Part shown: positions 18,437 to 28,143 of the stretch, piece by piece | Numbering within the stretch: the stretch's first letter is position 1 | Layout of the letters: the number at the start of each line of letters is the position of its first letter | Source: an uncultured Saccharospirillaceae bacterium | GTDB lineage: Bacteria; Pseudomonadota; Gammaproteobacteria; Pseudomonadales; Oceanobacteraceae | Length of the DNA stretch: 64,000 nt | Direction of reading: 5' to 3' | Assembly: GCA_947503895.1 (NCBI GenBank) | Contig: CANNFT010000005.1 | Location: forward strand, 418,697-482,696 | Position numbers and translations under genes: made by a program | The notes under the pieces: model-generated | What the model was told of the DNA's origin: nothing | The model's database searches: none | Seen by the model: the letters and a program-made list of their open reading frames with translations, nothing else

Positions 18437-20737
18437 ATGAAAAAACAAGATAAAAGCCGCCGCCGTAAAATACTGGGATGGCTATTCAAACTCTCTATCG
18501 TTGGCATCGTCATTTTAGCGGGCGTCATGGCCTATTTGGATGCCCAAGTCCGCAGCCAATTTGAAGGTAAGCGTTGGGCGTTGCCTGCTAAGGTCTACGC
18601 GCGACCGCTAGAGCTTTATCCGGGATTATCGTTAAAGCAGCGCCACCTTATCCAAGAGCTGGAGCAAATTGGTTATCACCGTGTGGCCAGTGTCAGCACA
18701 CCCGGTCAATACAGCATCAATAATAACGAAATGGACGTATTCCGCCGCTATGTGGCCCTATGGGACGGCAGTGAGCCGGCGATGCGCATTCACTTACGTT
18801 TTGCTGAAGATAAAGTAGATGCCATTTGGGAAGATGGGCAACCGGCAGAATTGGCCCGATTGGAGCCACTGTTAATCGGTGGTATTTACCCGGCACACAA
18901 TGAAGATCGCCAACTGATTCAAATCAGTGAAGCGCCGCCGTTACTGGTACAAACCTTGGTCGCAGTGGAAGATCGAGATTATTACGATCACCACGGCGTG
19001 TCGATCAAGGGCATTGCCCGCGCCATGATGGTCAATTTGCAAAAAGGCAGAATGGTTCAAGGCGGATCAACGCTGACACAGCAGCTGGTGAAAAACTTTT
19101 TCCTAACCCATGAGCGCACACTCAGACGAAAAGTGACGGAAGCGCTCATGGCACTGCTGCTGGACTTTCATTACAGCAAAGAAGAAATCTTAGAAGCCTA
19201 TTTAAATGAAGTGTTTTTAGGGCAAAGCGGTCGGCGCGCGATTCATGGATTCGGCTTAGCCAGTCAATATTATTTTGGCAAGCATATTAGTGCGCTGAAT
19301 GCTTATGAAATTGCAACGATGGTTGGGTTGGTGAAAGGCGCGAGTTATTACCATCCTAAGCGTCACCCTGAGCGCGCCACAGAGCGGCGTAATGTTGTTT
19401 TGCAAATCATGCGCGAGCAATCGCTCATCACTCCCTATCAAGAGAAAGTATGGTCCATGAAACCACTGGGAGTGGTGGAATACTCCAGCTATCAGCGTGT
19501 TGAATACCCTGCATATTTAGATTTGGTGCGACGACAATTAAGAGAAGATTACGCCGAAAAAGATTTAACCAGTGAAGGCTTACGAATCTTCACCAGTCTA
19601 GATCCGATTATGCAAAGACAGGCGGAGTTAGCGGTTGAAAAACGATTAGATCAGATTGAAAAAGGCTACAAAATAACGACGGGCTCATTGCAAGCTGCTG
19701 TCGTCGTCGCGGGTACAGAATCCGGTGAAGTACAGGCGCTGGTAGGTGATCGTAACCCTCGTTATTTTGGTTTTAATCGAGCATTGGATGCCAGTCGTTC
19801 AATTGGCTCATTGGCTAAACCTGCTGTGTATTTGAGTGCCTTGCGAAGTCGTCAATACACCTTAACCACCCCTTTAGATGATGACCTTGTGACGGTGCAA
19901 GGCACCAATGGAAAGGTATGGGAGCCGCAAAACTACGATAAAAAAAGTCATGGAATCGTGCCCTTGTATCAGGCGATGGCAAAGTCCTTGAATCAAGCGA
20001 CCGCGCGCATGGGGATGCATGTGGGACTAAGTCACGTTGCGGATACTTTTGTGGATTTAGGCATCAAAAAACGCCCACCGGAATACCCCTCCATTTTGCT
20101 GGGAGCGTTTGAGATGAATCCGTTTACGGTCGCTGAAATGTATCAAACCATTGCCGCGTCAGGGTTCCACACACCGCTTAAATCCATTCGCGGCGTTACC
20201 ACGGCGGATGGTCAATTGTTGACGCGCTACGGATACAACGTTGTGCAAAACATTAATACCGAATCCTCTTATTTATTACAAAAAGCCATGCAAAGCGTCG
20301 TGAAAGAAGGGACTGCCCGCTATTTAAATACGCAGTTTAATCCGGAGCTTAATTTGGCCGGAAAAACGGGTACCTCGGATAGCCAACGAGACAGTTGGTT
20401 TGCAGGTTTCAGTGGCGACCGCTTAGGCATTGTATGGGTGGGGTTAGACGACAACGGCACCATGCCCATCACAGGTTCAAGTGGTGCCTTGCGAGTGTGG
20501 TCCGATACGATGTTGGATATGCCATTAGAGCCTTTGTACCCGCTGCCGACAGAGAACATTGTGGATCATTGGGTTGACCCCGTGCAAAATACCTTATCAT
20601 TGGAGTCCTGTGAGGGAACGGTGCTCATTTCTTATATAAAAGGAACAGAGCCCACTGAAAAGAGTGAATGTTTAGAAACAGACACCAGTGGCAAAAAAAG
20701 TTGGTGGAATCGTTTATTTGGCGGGGATGAGTCATGA
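18437..20737 (+). CDS. mrcB: Bifunctional penicillin-binding protein 1B
   Basis: A 766-residue class A PBP that polymerises and cross-links peptidoglycan. A basic cytoplasmic tail is followed by one TM helix at about 13-32 and a UB2H-like region (LSLKQRHLIQELEQIGY) that binds LpoB-type activators. The GT51 domain has EDRDYYDHHGVS (catalytic Glu) and QGGSTLTQQLVKN. The transpeptidase domain has SLAKP (nucleophile Ser), SLN and KTGTS. The gene overlaps the downstream TPR lipoprotein by ATGA, so that lipoprotein may be an activator made in coupled fashion (inference). Confidence 0.97.
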   Translation: MKKQDKSRRRKILGWLFKLSIVGIVILAGVMAYLDAQVRSQFEGKRWALPAKVYARPLELYPGLSLKQRHLIQELEQIGYHRVASVSTPGQYSINNNEMDVFRRYVALWDGSEPAMRIHLRFAEDKVDAIWEDGQPAELARLEPLLIGGIYPAHNEDRQLIQISEAPPLLVQTLVAVEDRDYYDHHGVSIKGIARAMMVNLQKGRMVQGGSTLTQQLVKNFFLTHERTLRRKVTEALMALLLDFHYSKEEILEAYLNEVFLGQSGRRAIHGFGLASQYYFGKHISALNAYEIATMVGLVKGASYYHPKRHPERATERRNVVLQIMREQSLITPYQEKVWSMKPLGVVEYSSYQRVEYPAYLDLVRRQLREDYAEKDLTSEGLRIFTSLDPIMQRQAELAVEKRLDQIEKGYKITTGSLQAAVVVAGTESGEVQALVGDRNPRYFGFNRALDASRSIGSLAKPAVYLSALRSRQYTLTTPLDDDLVTVQGTNGKVWEPQNYDKKSHGIVPLYQAMAKSLNQATARMGMHVGLSHVADTFVDLGIKKRPPEYPSILLGAFEMNPFTVAEMYQTIAASGFHTPLKSIRGVTTADGQLLTRYGYNVVQNINTESSYLLQKAMQSVVKEGTARYLNTQFNPELNLAGKTGTSDSQRDSWFAGFSGDRLGIVWVGLDDNGTMPITGSSGALRVWSDTMLDMPLEPLYPLPTENIVDHWVDPVQNTLSLESCEGTVLISYIKGTEPTEKSECLETDTSGKKSWWNRLFGGDES

Positions 20738-21198
20738 AGTTTTTCGAATATCACAATGGGTTAAGTCGTGCAGTCAAACAGAGTGGATTCATCCTTTTAT
20801 TATTGCTGAGTGGCTGTAGCTTGCACTCAACCATGGAGAGCTTAGAGGCTGGTGAGACCCGAAATACCCTGCCTGATTGGTATCACGATTCGGTTGATTT
20901 TCAGGTAGACGGCGGTCATGAATACCCTGACCAACCTGCACTCGCTAAATTACTTCGCGATGCCGACCTGGCTTTTATCCAAAATCGACTCAATGACTGC
21001 TTAACATTGCTTGAGCGAGCGCAGCGCATTTCAACGCGAGAAAGCGCAGTCTATGTGCGATTAAGCTATTTATATTGGGTACAGCAAAAGCAGTCCCAAG
21101 CCGAACAAATGGCTCGCAGAGCGTTAGCTGTTTTAGGAAAGGACAGCGCACAAAAACAGGAAGTTCAGCGCCTACTCGCAGCCATTCAAAAACACTAA
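20734..21198 (+). CDS. TPR lipoprotein coupled to PBP1B
   Basis: A 154-residue lipoprotein with a signal peptide and lipobox LSGC (Cys about 28). The C-terminal half (about 70-150) is helical with a TPR-like repeat: LADAD-type helices, ALAVLGK and RRALAV periodicity. It overlaps mrcB by four bases (ATGA), implying translational coupling. By position it is a candidate outer-membrane partner of PBP1B, analogous in role to LpoB or LpoP; that functional link is inference. A strong hairpin follows at 21210. Confidence 0.78.
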   Translation: MKFFEYHNGLSRAVKQSGFILLLLLSGCSLHSTMESLEAGETRNTLPDWYHDSVDFQVDGGHEYPDQPALAKLLRDADLAFIQNRLNDCLTLLERAQRISTRESAVYVRLSYLYWVQQKQSQAEQMARRALAVLGKDSAQKQEVQRLLAAIQKH

Positions 21199-21209
21199 TG
21201 TCAGGCTTC

Positions 21210-21243
21210 AGCCCATTTAGTCATGCGCGATACTGAATGGGCT
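21210..21243. terminator. Hairpin after mrcB operon, within a 366-bp gene-free stretch
   Basis: A 12-bp stem with one wobble (21210-21221 with 21232-21243) and a 10-base loop follows 11 bases after the lipoprotein stop. It has no U-run, so it may be an mRNA 3'-end structure rather than a classical terminator. The rest of 21199-21564 shows no convincing gene; a 63-codon minus-strand frame there lacks a ribosome site and family features. Confidence 0.5.
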
Positions 21244-21564
21244 GTCAGTGGAAAACTCAATTGATTTCTCGCTAAATTATTCCGCCATTTCTTTGCCAAT
21301 TTATCCCAATTGAATAATCGCCACCCTCCCATTTCGTGAGAGTCACTTTTCTTCTTCGTTTATGGCTCTATATTTGTTGGCGCTTTGTCTTTGCGATGTG
21401 CAGGGGGACAGCGTTATTACGTGTCAGGCTTAACGCAAATAAAGGAAAGTGAGGGCCACCGTTTGGATACATAACATTAGTTTGTCCAAGCAGTCCTTTT
21501 GCCTCTGCTCGTGCTTGCCCGTACAATGCAGCGCATTGTATGGCGACCATAGTGTTCAAATTCC

Positions 21565-21999
21565 ATGAATGACCCCGTTAGCAGCCCATTCGGCAAAGAC
21601 ATTACCCCTGAAGAAATTGTGGACTCACTGAGCTTTTTTGACAGCTGGGAAGAGCGTTACAAATACATCATTGATTTGGGTAAGCAGTTGCCGCCGATGG
21701 CGGATGCGTTAAAAACAGAGGAGCGCCTTGTTCGAGGTTGTCAGAGTCAAGTCTGGATAGAACCGCACCAGCAAGACGGTAAGCTGTATTTTGAAGTCGC
21801 CAGTGATGCTCATATTGTTTCAGGGTTATTGGGTGTCGTAATGGCGGCCTATAATGGTAAATCACCGGAGGAAATCCTGAATTTTGATATTGAGAGTTTC
21901 TTCACTCAGCTAGACCTCGTTAAGCACTTATCCCCAACCCGAGGCAATGGGCTACGAGCCATGGTGAAGCGCATTCACGGGGTCGCCCAGGCCGCATAG
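21565..21999 (+). CDS. sufE: SufE/CsdE-type cysteine desulfurase activator
   Basis: A 144-residue sulfur-acceptor protein. The active Cys lies at about residue 59 in RLVRGCQSQVW, the family signature. The N-terminal DSWEERYKYIIDLGKQLPP and C-terminal LSPTRGNGLRAMV are also typical. It takes sulfane sulfur from a SufS/CsdA desulfurase and passes it on for Fe-S assembly. No desulfurase gene is in the window, so whether it is SufE or CsdE proper cannot be decided. It lies upstream of ndk with its own 180-bp spacer. Confidence 0.9.
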   Translation: MNDPVSSPFGKDITPEEIVDSLSFFDSWEERYKYIIDLGKQLPPMADALKTEERLVRGCQSQVWIEPHQQDGKLYFEVASDAHIVSGLLGVVMAAYNGKSPEEILNFDIESFFTQLDLVKHLSPTRGNGLRAMVKRIHGVAQAA

Positions 22000-22179
22000 G
22001 GTATTTGCTCGACAGTTCGAAAGTCGGATTGTCCGGTTGGGCCTGGAGCTGCTTAATCGCTGATGAATCAGTCTTCCGCCTTACCGCGCTGGCCAATAAA
22101 TAACCAGTGGTAATTCCCGCTGATTACCGTATAATCCGCGAGATTTTTGACATATAACGCCCTTTTATTGGAGATCAAA

Positions 22180-22605
22180 ATGGCCGTTGAACGTACTCTT
22201 TCTATCGTTAAGCCTGATGCAGTTGCTAAAAACGTAATCGGTGAAATCTACAGCCGTTTCGAGAAAGCGGGTCTGCAGGTGATCGCGTCTAAAATGATCA
22301 AGCTTGACGACGAATTGGCTGGCGGTTTCTACGCTGAGCACAAAGAACGTCCTTTCTTCAAAGACTTGGTTGGTTTCATGACGTCTGGTCCTGTTATGGT
22401 TCAAGTTCTAGAAGGCGAAGGCGCTGTTCTTAAAAACCGTGACCTTATGGGTGCTACTAACCCACAAGAAGCAGCCGCTGGCACCATCCGTGCTGATTTC
22501 GCTGAAAGCATTGATGCGAACGCTGTTCACGGTTCTGACTCTGCAGAATCTGCTGCGCGCGAAATCGCTTACTTCTTCAAAGCTGAAGAGATTTGCGCAC
22601 GCTAA
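22180..22605 (+). CDS. ndk: Nucleoside diphosphate kinase
   Basis: A 141-residue enzyme equilibrating NTP and NDP pools through a phospho-histidine. The signature ANAVHGSDS holds the catalytic His near residue 117, and [15 protein letters not shown] starts the fold. ATG 22180 has GGAGATCAAA directly upstream; an in-frame ATG 11 codons earlier is not needed. A TATAAT hexamer at 22130-22135 may be its -10 box, without a clear -35. It heads the conserved ndk-rlmN-pilF-ispG-hisS run. Confidence 0.97.
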   Translation: MAVERTLSIVKPDAVAKNVIGEIYSRFEKAGLQVIASKMIKLDDELAGGFYAEHKERPFFKDLVGFMTSGPVMVQVLEGEGAVLKNRDLMGATNPQEAAAGTIRADFAESIDANAVHGSDSAESAAREIAYFFKAEEICAR

Positions 22606-22690
22606 TCTCACCACCATGTGAGATCAGTTGGCTTACTCTGTGTTACGCTTTTGTAATCTGATGGGTAAGCAAGCCAGCTTTATTGCTGGC

Positions 22691-22744
22691 AAAAAGGGCG
22701 GATTAGCAGATGGAGTGCTCCATTTTGCCACCGCCCTTTTTCCG
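22691..22744. terminator. Bidirectional terminator after ndk
   Basis: A-run, then gggcgg...ccgccc, then T-run (22691-22744), with a nested atggag/ctccat stem inside. A smaller gccagc/gctggc hairpin lies just upstream at about 22672-22690. This separates ndk from rlmN. Confidence 0.82.
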
Positions 22745-22783
22745 TATTTAGCCGCCAATGTTGGCAGTGAACCAAGTAGGTAA

Positions 22784-23941
22784 ATGTGCATGACCGTTGA
22801 GCAACACCAGGTCGAAGAATCCAAGGTTAATCTTTTGGGGATGTCCCCAAAGAAAATGAAAGATTTCTTTGTCGAAATGGGCGAAAAACCGTTTCGTGCC
22901 CAGCAGTTGCTGCAATGGGTACATCAGCGCGGCCTTGATGACTTCGACCAAATGACCAATGTCAGTAAGGTGATGCGCGAGAAGCTGAAAGAAATAGCCA
23001 CCATTCATTACCCCGAAATTATTTATCACGATGTCTCGAAAGATGGCACCAAGAAATGGGTTATGCGGATGCCCGGTGGCAGCGCGATCGAAACGGTTTA
23101 CATTCCGGAAGGGGACCGAGGCACGTTGTGTGTGTCTTCGCAAATTGGTTGTTCCCTCGACTGCAGCTTCTGTTCCACAGGCAAGCAAGGTTTTAATCGA
23201 GATCTCTCCGTTGCTGAGATCATTGGTCAAGTTTGGGTAGCTGCAAAGAGTTTTGATGTACCTGGTGAAAAGCGTGAGCGTCGCATTACCAATGTGGTCA
23301 TGATGGGAATGGGCGAACCACTGCTGAACTTTGAAAACGTGGTCGATGCGATGGATCTTATGATGCACGACTTCGCTTATGGGTTGTCCAAGCGTCGAGT
23401 GACCCTCAGTACCTCGGGTGTGGTGCCAAACCTGTATAAGCTGGCCGATGTCAGCGATGTTTCTTTGGCTGTGTCTCTGCATGCGCCGAATGATGCACTG
23501 CGTAATGAATTGGTTCCCATCAACAAAAAGTACCCCATTAAAGAACTAATGGCCGCCTGTGATCACTACATGAGCTCATTGGCTGACCGACGCAAGTTGA
23601 CCGTTGAATACACCTTGATTGATAAGGTGAATGATGAGATGGAACACGCAAAAGAGTTGGCTGAACTTTTACGTGACACGCCATGTAAGATAAATTTGAT
23701 CCCGTTCAATCCGTTCCCAGCATCGGACTACAAACGACCGAGTAACAATCGTGTGTATAAATTCCGCGACTATTTGCACAACGCGGGTTACACCGTCACC
23801 ATACGCACCACGCGTGGTGATGATATTGATGCTGCTTGCGGTCAATTGGTGGGGAATGTGAAAGATCGCACCCGCCGTAGCGAACGTTACATTAAAATGC
23901 GCGAAATCAGCGAAACGGATCAATCTGCAGGATTGCAATAA
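22784..23941 (+). CDS. rlmN: Dual-specificity 23S rRNA/tRNA m2A methyltransferase
   Basis: A radical-SAM enzyme (385 residues) that methylates C2 of A2503 in 23S rRNA and A37 of some tRNAs. The [4Fe-4S] motif is CSLDCSFC. The SAM-binding segment is [12 protein letters not shown]. The C-terminal methyl-carrying Cys is in [12 protein letters not shown]. The ATG at 22784 or the next at 22790 may be used, with AGTAGG upstream. pilF follows 9 bp downstream, consistent with one transcript. Confidence 0.96.
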   Translation: MCMTVEQHQVEESKVNLLGMSPKKMKDFFVEMGEKPFRAQQLLQWVHQRGLDDFDQMTNVSKVMREKLKEIATIHYPEIIYHDVSKDGTKKWVMRMPGGSAIETVYIPEGDRGTLCVSSQIGCSLDCSFCSTGKQGFNRDLSVAEIIGQVWVAAKSFDVPGEKRERRITNVVMMGMGEPLLNFENVVDAMDLMMHDFAYGLSKRRVTLSTSGVVPNLYKLADVSDVSLAVSLHAPNDALRNELVPINKKYPIKELMAACDHYMSSLADRRKLTVEYTLIDKVNDEMEHAKELAELLRDTPCKINLIPFNPFPASDYKRPSNNRVYKFRDYLHNAGYTVTIRTTRGDDIDAACGQLVGNVKDRTRRSERYIKMREISETDQSAGLQ

Positions 23942-23950
23942 GGTTAATTA

Positions 23951-24733
23951 ATGCCCATTTTCCAGAAACTCACCTTAATAACAGTCGCGTTGCTGTTATG
24001 TGCTTGCGTGACCACGACCGACAGCCGCTTTAGTAAGAAAGCGAGTCCAGAAAAAGCGGTCGAGAGTTATGTCGCATTGGGGCTGGGTTACTTGCGCAGC
24101 GGCGATATGGTCATGGCCCGTCGAAAGATCGAACGTGCTTTGAAGATCGACCCAGATTCAGCCGGTGCGCACAATGCCATGGCTTTATTCTGGCAAGAAC
24201 GCGGTGAAATCGACTTAGCTCGAAAAGAGTTTGTGAAAGCTGTGGCGTTAGATGATGAGTATAGCCCTGCTCGATATCATTACGGTCGATTCTTAATGTC
24301 GCAGGGTCAACTGCAGTCCGCTTGTGAGCATATTAAATTCGCGACGGACGATATTGATTACGCCGGACGAGTGGTGGCGCATGAAGATTTAGGGCTTTGT
24401 TATGGTGCGCGGCAAGAGTGGACGCAAGCATTGGATACTTTCGAAAAAGCGTGGCAACTCGACTCGAATAGCACCGTTTCTAGCTTGAACCTTACAAAAA
24501 TTTATATTGATCGAAAACGCTTCGATCTTGCCAGTCGTTGGTATCAGCGCTTCGAAAGCGTCATTTTAAAACACAAAGTCAAACACAGTGCACAAAGCCT
24601 CTGGCTGGGTGTACAGATTGCGATGGCCACGCGGGATAAAAAAGCGGAAGCTCGATATGCCGTTCAGTTAAAAAAGCGCTTCCCTCGCTCTCAAGAATTT
24701 AAGCAGTACAAACGCCTGAAGGGCATGAAGTAA
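23951..24733 (+). CDS. pilF: Type IV pilus biogenesis lipoprotein PilF/PilW (TPR)
   Basis: A 260-residue outer-membrane lipoprotein with lipobox LCAC (Cys about 19), followed by five to six TPR-type helical repeats (YVALGLGYLRSGDMVMARRK, AHNAMALFWQERGEIDLARK and so on). In type IV pilus systems this pilotin-like protein helps secretin multimerise in the outer membrane. Its position between rlmN and ispG is the usual one in gammaproteobacteria. rodZ, which normally follows, is absent: only 27 bp separate it from ispG. Confidence 0.92.
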   Translation: MPIFQKLTLITVALLLCACVTTTDSRFSKKASPEKAVESYVALGLGYLRSGDMVMARRKIERALKIDPDSAGAHNAMALFWQERGEIDLARKEFVKAVALDDEYSPARYHYGRFLMSQGQLQSACEHIKFATDDIDYAGRVVAHEDLGLCYGARQEWTQALDTFEKAWQLDSNSTVSSLNLTKIYIDRKRFDLASRWYQRFESVILKHKVKHSAQSLWLGVQIAMATRDKKAEARYAVQLKKRFPRSQEFKQYKRLKGMK

Positions 24734-24760
24734 CTTCGGGTAACAGGACAGTACAAGTAC

Positions 24761-25882
24761 ATGAATAAGCAAGGTATATCACCTATTAAACGTCGTCAGT
24801 CTCGCCAAATCATGGTGGGTAATGTACCTGTGGGCGGTGACGCGCCGATTGCCGTTCAGAGCATGACGAACACAGACACTTGCGATGTCGCGGCTACGGT
24901 TGCGCAGATTCGTGCACTGGAAGAAGCCGGCGCAGACCTCGTGCGCGTTTCCGTCCCGACCATGGATGCGGCCGAAGCATTTGGAGCAATTCGCCAGCAG
25001 GTTAATGTTCCCCTCATCAGTGATATCCACTTTGATTACAAAATAGCTTTGCGTGTGGCGGAGCTAGGTGTGGATTGTTTACGAATTAACCCAGGTAATA
25101 TTGGTCGAGAAGATCGAGTGCGCGCAGTGGTTGATGCGGCAAAAGACAAAAATATCCCCATTCGTATTGGCGTCAATGCAGGGTCGTTAGAAAAAGATTT
25201 ACAGAAAAAATACGGTGAGCCCACACCAGATGCATTAGTTGAAAGCGCCATGCGTCATATTGATATTCTCGACCGTCTTAATTTTCCGAATTTTAAGCTC
25301 AGTTTAAAAGCCTCGGATGTCTTCATGACCGTGGCGGCGTACCGTCAAATTGCACATCAAATCGAGCAGCCCTTACACCTTGGCATCACAGAGGCTGGTG
25401 GACTACGAAGTGGAACCGTTAAAAGCTCTGTTGGCTTAGGCATGTTATTAATGGATGGCATTGGTGACACATTAAGAGTGTCATTAGCTGCAGACCCGGT
25501 TGAAGAAATCAAGGTCGGCTTCGATATTCTGAAGAGCCTTAAGTTACGCAGCAAAGGCATTAATTTCATCGCTTGCCCGAGTTGTTCGCGACAAAACTTC
25601 GACGTGGTGAAAACCATGAATGAATTAGAGTCTCGGGTAGAAGACATATTAACACCGCTGGATGTGTCGATTATCGGTTGTGTGGTCAATGGACCCGGCG
25701 AAGCAAAAGAAACAGATTTGGGTCTAACCGGCGGCAGCCCCAATAACCTAATGTACGAAAACGGCGTACCGGCATCCAAACTGGGTAATGAAGACTTAGT
25801 GGATAACCTTGAGCGCATGATCCGCCGAAAAGTAGCAGAAAAAGAAGCCGCCGAAGCATCATTGATTGTTAAAGAATCTTAG
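24761..25882 (+). CDS. ispG: 4-hydroxy-3-methylbut-2-enyl diphosphate synthase
   Basis: A 373-residue [4Fe-4S] enzyme of the MEP isoprenoid pathway that converts MEcPP to HMBPP. An N-terminal TIM-barrel ([33 protein letters not shown]) is followed by the cluster-binding CPSC and CVVNGPGEA with its third Cys. The length and motifs match the short bacterial (non-plant) type. It sits directly after pilF and before hisS. Confidence 0.97.
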   Translation: MNKQGISPIKRRQSRQIMVGNVPVGGDAPIAVQSMTNTDTCDVAATVAQIRALEEAGADLVRVSVPTMDAAEAFGAIRQQVNVPLISDIHFDYKIALRVAELGVDCLRINPGNIGREDRVRAVVDAAKDKNIPIRIGVNAGSLEKDLQKKYGEPTPDALVESAMRHIDILDRLNFPNFKLSLKASDVFMTVAAYRQIAHQIEQPLHLGITEAGGLRSGTVKSSVGLGMLLMDGIGDTLRVSLAADPVEEIKVGFDILKSLKLRSKGINFIACPSCSRQNFDVVKTMNELESRVEDILTPLDVSIIGCVVNGPGEAKETDLGLTGGSPNNLMYENGVPASKLGNEDLVDNLERMIRRKVAEKEAAEASLIVKES

Positions 25883-26029
25883 GCAGTTTGGCGTGGCAGG
25901 CCGGTAATGCGGTTCGTCGCGCGGCTCAACGAAGTAGGGTGTGAACACAGTGATGGTAAATAGGTTTGCACCAAAAAGCATAGATTGAAGTTTGAAAAGC
26001 CGGCTGGCTTTTCGGTAAAGGAAATGAAC

Positions 26030-27319
26030 GTGGCACAAGCAAAAATCAAAGCCATTCGTGGTATGAATGACATATTACCAGGGCAAAGCCAAATCTGGCG
26101 CTATTTTGAAGCTCAGGTTAAAGGCGCTTTGGATAGTTTTGGCTATCAAGAAATTCGCATGCCCGTTGTGGAACAAACGCATCTTTTTAAGCGTTCAATT
26201 GGCGAAGTCACTGACATCGTTGAAAAGGAAATGTACACCTTTGACGATCGCAATGGCGAAAGCTTAACTTTGCGCCCAGAAGGCACCGCAAGCTGTGTAC
26301 GTGCGTGCGAAGAACATCAACTCATCGCGAATAATCGCCAGCAGCGCTTGTGGTACATGGGCCCCATGTTTCGTTACGAGCGCCCACAAAAAGGGCGCTA
26401 CCGCCAGTTCCACCAAATTGGTGTTGAAACTTTCGGTATTAACGGGCCTGACATCGACGCCGAATTGATATTGATGACCCATCAGCTTTGGCAGCGTTTA
26501 GGTATCCGCGACAAAGTCAGTTTACAGCTAAACACCTTGGGCAGCGCAGAAGATCGCGCACGCTATAAAGCAGACTTGGTGACGTACTTATCCGAGCGCA
26601 AAGATCAATTAGATGAAGACAGCGCACGTCGCTTAGACACTAATCCACTGCGTATTTTAGATAGCAAGAACGCGCAGACCCAAGCATTGTTAAATGACGC
26701 TCCCGACTTCCACAGCTACCTTGGCGAAGAATCGAGAGAACATTTTGAGCAGCTCAAGGCACTTTTGGATGCCGTTGGCGTCGAATACGTCATCAATCCA
26801 CGCTTGGTGCGTGGTCTCGATTATTACGGCAAAACCGTATTCGAATGGGTAACAGAAGAGCTGGGCGCTCAAGGCACCGTGTGTGCGGGCGGCCGCTATG
26901 ATGGTTTGGTCGAACAGTTGGGGGGCAAACCCACTGCAGCCGTGGGATTCGCTATGGGCATCGAGCGACTCATATTGATGCTTGAAGCATTGAATGCGGT
27001 GCCAGAATATGTGCTCAATGACTTAGACGTTTATCTGGTCGCGGTCGGAGATGTCGCCGCCAGCGCTATGCAGTTAGCGGCACTGTTGCGAGAAGCCTTG
27101 CCGAACCTCCGATTGCAAATGCACTGCGGTGGTGGCAACTTCAAAAAGCAAATGAAAAAGGCAGACGAGAGTGGTGCACGCTTTGCCATTTTATTAGGCG
27201 AAGATGAAGTAAAAGCCGGTCAAGTGAGCATCAAATCACTTCGTGGTGAGATGGATCAGATTAGCTTGAGTCATGACAGCGTTGCTCAATGGCTCTCTAC
27301 TCAACTAGTCAGCCAATAA
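26030..27319 (+). CDS. hisS: Histidyl-tRNA synthetase
   Basis: A 429-residue class II synthetase. I chose GTG 26030 ([11 protein letters not shown]) because AAAGGA lies 7 bases upstream; the ATG two codons earlier is too close to that site. Motif 2 is [13 protein letters not shown] and motif 3 is [11 protein letters not shown]. The His-specific [12 protein letters not shown] lies between, and the C-terminal anticodon-binding domain starts near residue 330. The length matches the family (E. coli 424). A terminator follows. Confidence 0.97.
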   Translation: MAQAKIKAIRGMNDILPGQSQIWRYFEAQVKGALDSFGYQEIRMPVVEQTHLFKRSIGEVTDIVEKEMYTFDDRNGESLTLRPEGTASCVRACEEHQLIANNRQQRLWYMGPMFRYERPQKGRYRQFHQIGVETFGINGPDIDAELILMTHQLWQRLGIRDKVSLQLNTLGSAEDRARYKADLVTYLSERKDQLDEDSARRLDTNPLRILDSKNAQTQALLNDAPDFHSYLGEESREHFEQLKALLDAVGVEYVINPRLVRGLDYYGKTVFEWVTEELGAQGTVCAGGRYDGLVEQLGGKPTAAVGFAMGIERLILMLEALNAVPEYVLNDLDVYLVAVGDVAASAMQLAALLREALPNLRLQMHCGGGNFKKQMKKADESGARFAILLGEDEVKAGQVSIKSLRGEMDQISLSHDSVAQWLSTQLVSQ

Positions 27320-27332
27320 AATCAGTACACAC

Positions 27333-27361
27333 AGGCGAACAGCAATAGCGTTCGCCTTTTT
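27333..27361 (+). terminator. Terminator after hisS
   Basis: aggcgaac pairs with gttcgcct around a short loop and is followed by TTTTTC. It ends the ndk/rlmN-to-hisS run, so yfgM-bamB needs its own promoter in the next 130 bp. Confidence 0.82.
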
Positions 27362-27495
27362 CAATTGATCGAAGAGCATCTCGGTGAATTGTAAATAAAC
27401 CCTTAAGCCATGCAGGTCATCTTGTATATCCTGCGAATAAACAAAAGCCCGAAGATATCTGGGTGGAAGTAAAATAAAAAATCAGGAGTAGCACA

Positions 27496-28143
27496 GTGAG
27501 CGAAATGCGCAGCGAAGAAGAGCAAATTGAAGCGATCAAAAATTGGTGGAAAGAAAACGGTACGCAAACCATCGCAGCCGTTGCGTTAGTCGTAGCAGGT
27601 TGGGGAGGATTTAACTTCTATCAAAACCAACAGCAATCTACGGGCGAGGCAGCCTCTGTCATCTACCAACAAGTATTGGAACTGAGCGATACGACTGAAG
27701 AAGCCGACAAAGGTCAGCGCGCACAGCTTCTCGACCAGCTTAAAGGCGATTATGCCAGTACAACCTACGCAAAATATGCTGCCCTATTTAAAGCAAAAGA
27801 TGCCATCGATGCAGGCGACCTAGACATGGCGGCAGAAGAGCTGAGCTTTGTAAAAGACAATGCAGAAGACCTTGCGCTGAAGCATCTAGCGACCGTTCGT
27901 TTAGCGCGTGTACTTAAAGAACAAGAGAAACTAGACGAAGCACTGGCACTGGTTGACGTTAAAGAAGACATCGGTGCGTTTAAATCTGAATACGCAGAGG
28001 TGCAAGGCGACATCCTTTATCAGCAAGGCAAACGAGATGCTGCTCGTGAAGCTTATCAAGCGGCTAAAGAAGCTGCACAGAAAAATGGCACGAACAACCC
28101 AGACTTAGAAATGAAACTGAACGATCTGGCGGTGGCTGAATAA
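27496..28143 (+). CDS. yfgM: YfgM-type ancillary SecYEG translocon subunit
   Basis: A 215-residue protein with a short charged cytoplasmic N-terminus (EEEQIEAIKNWWKENG) and one TM helix at about 25-43. A periplasmic TPR-like domain ends in NPDLEMKLNDLAV. The YfgM family associates with SecYEG and PpiD to hand proteins to periplasmic chaperones. It starts at GTG 27496 with AGGAG upstream. The stop overlaps the bamB start (TAATG), the conserved arrangement. Confidence 0.92.
   Translation: MSEMRSEEEQIEAIKNWWKENGTQTIAAVALVVAGWGGFNFYQNQQQSTGEAASVIYQQVLELSDTTEEADKGQRAQLLDQLKGDYASTTYAKYAALFKAKDAIDAGDLDMAAEELSFVKDNAEDLALKHLATVRLARVLKEQEKLDEALALVDVKEDIGAFKSEYAEVQGDILYQQGKRDAAREAYQAAKEAAQKNGTNNPDLEMKLNDLAVAE

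Noticed and set aside
21368..21559. 63-codon ORF in the spacer before sufE
   Set aside because: No ribosome site, no family features, composition like random non-coding sequence.
22130..22135. TATAAT before ndk as promoter
   Set aside because: A -35 box at proper spacing is not visible; mentioned only in the ndk entry.
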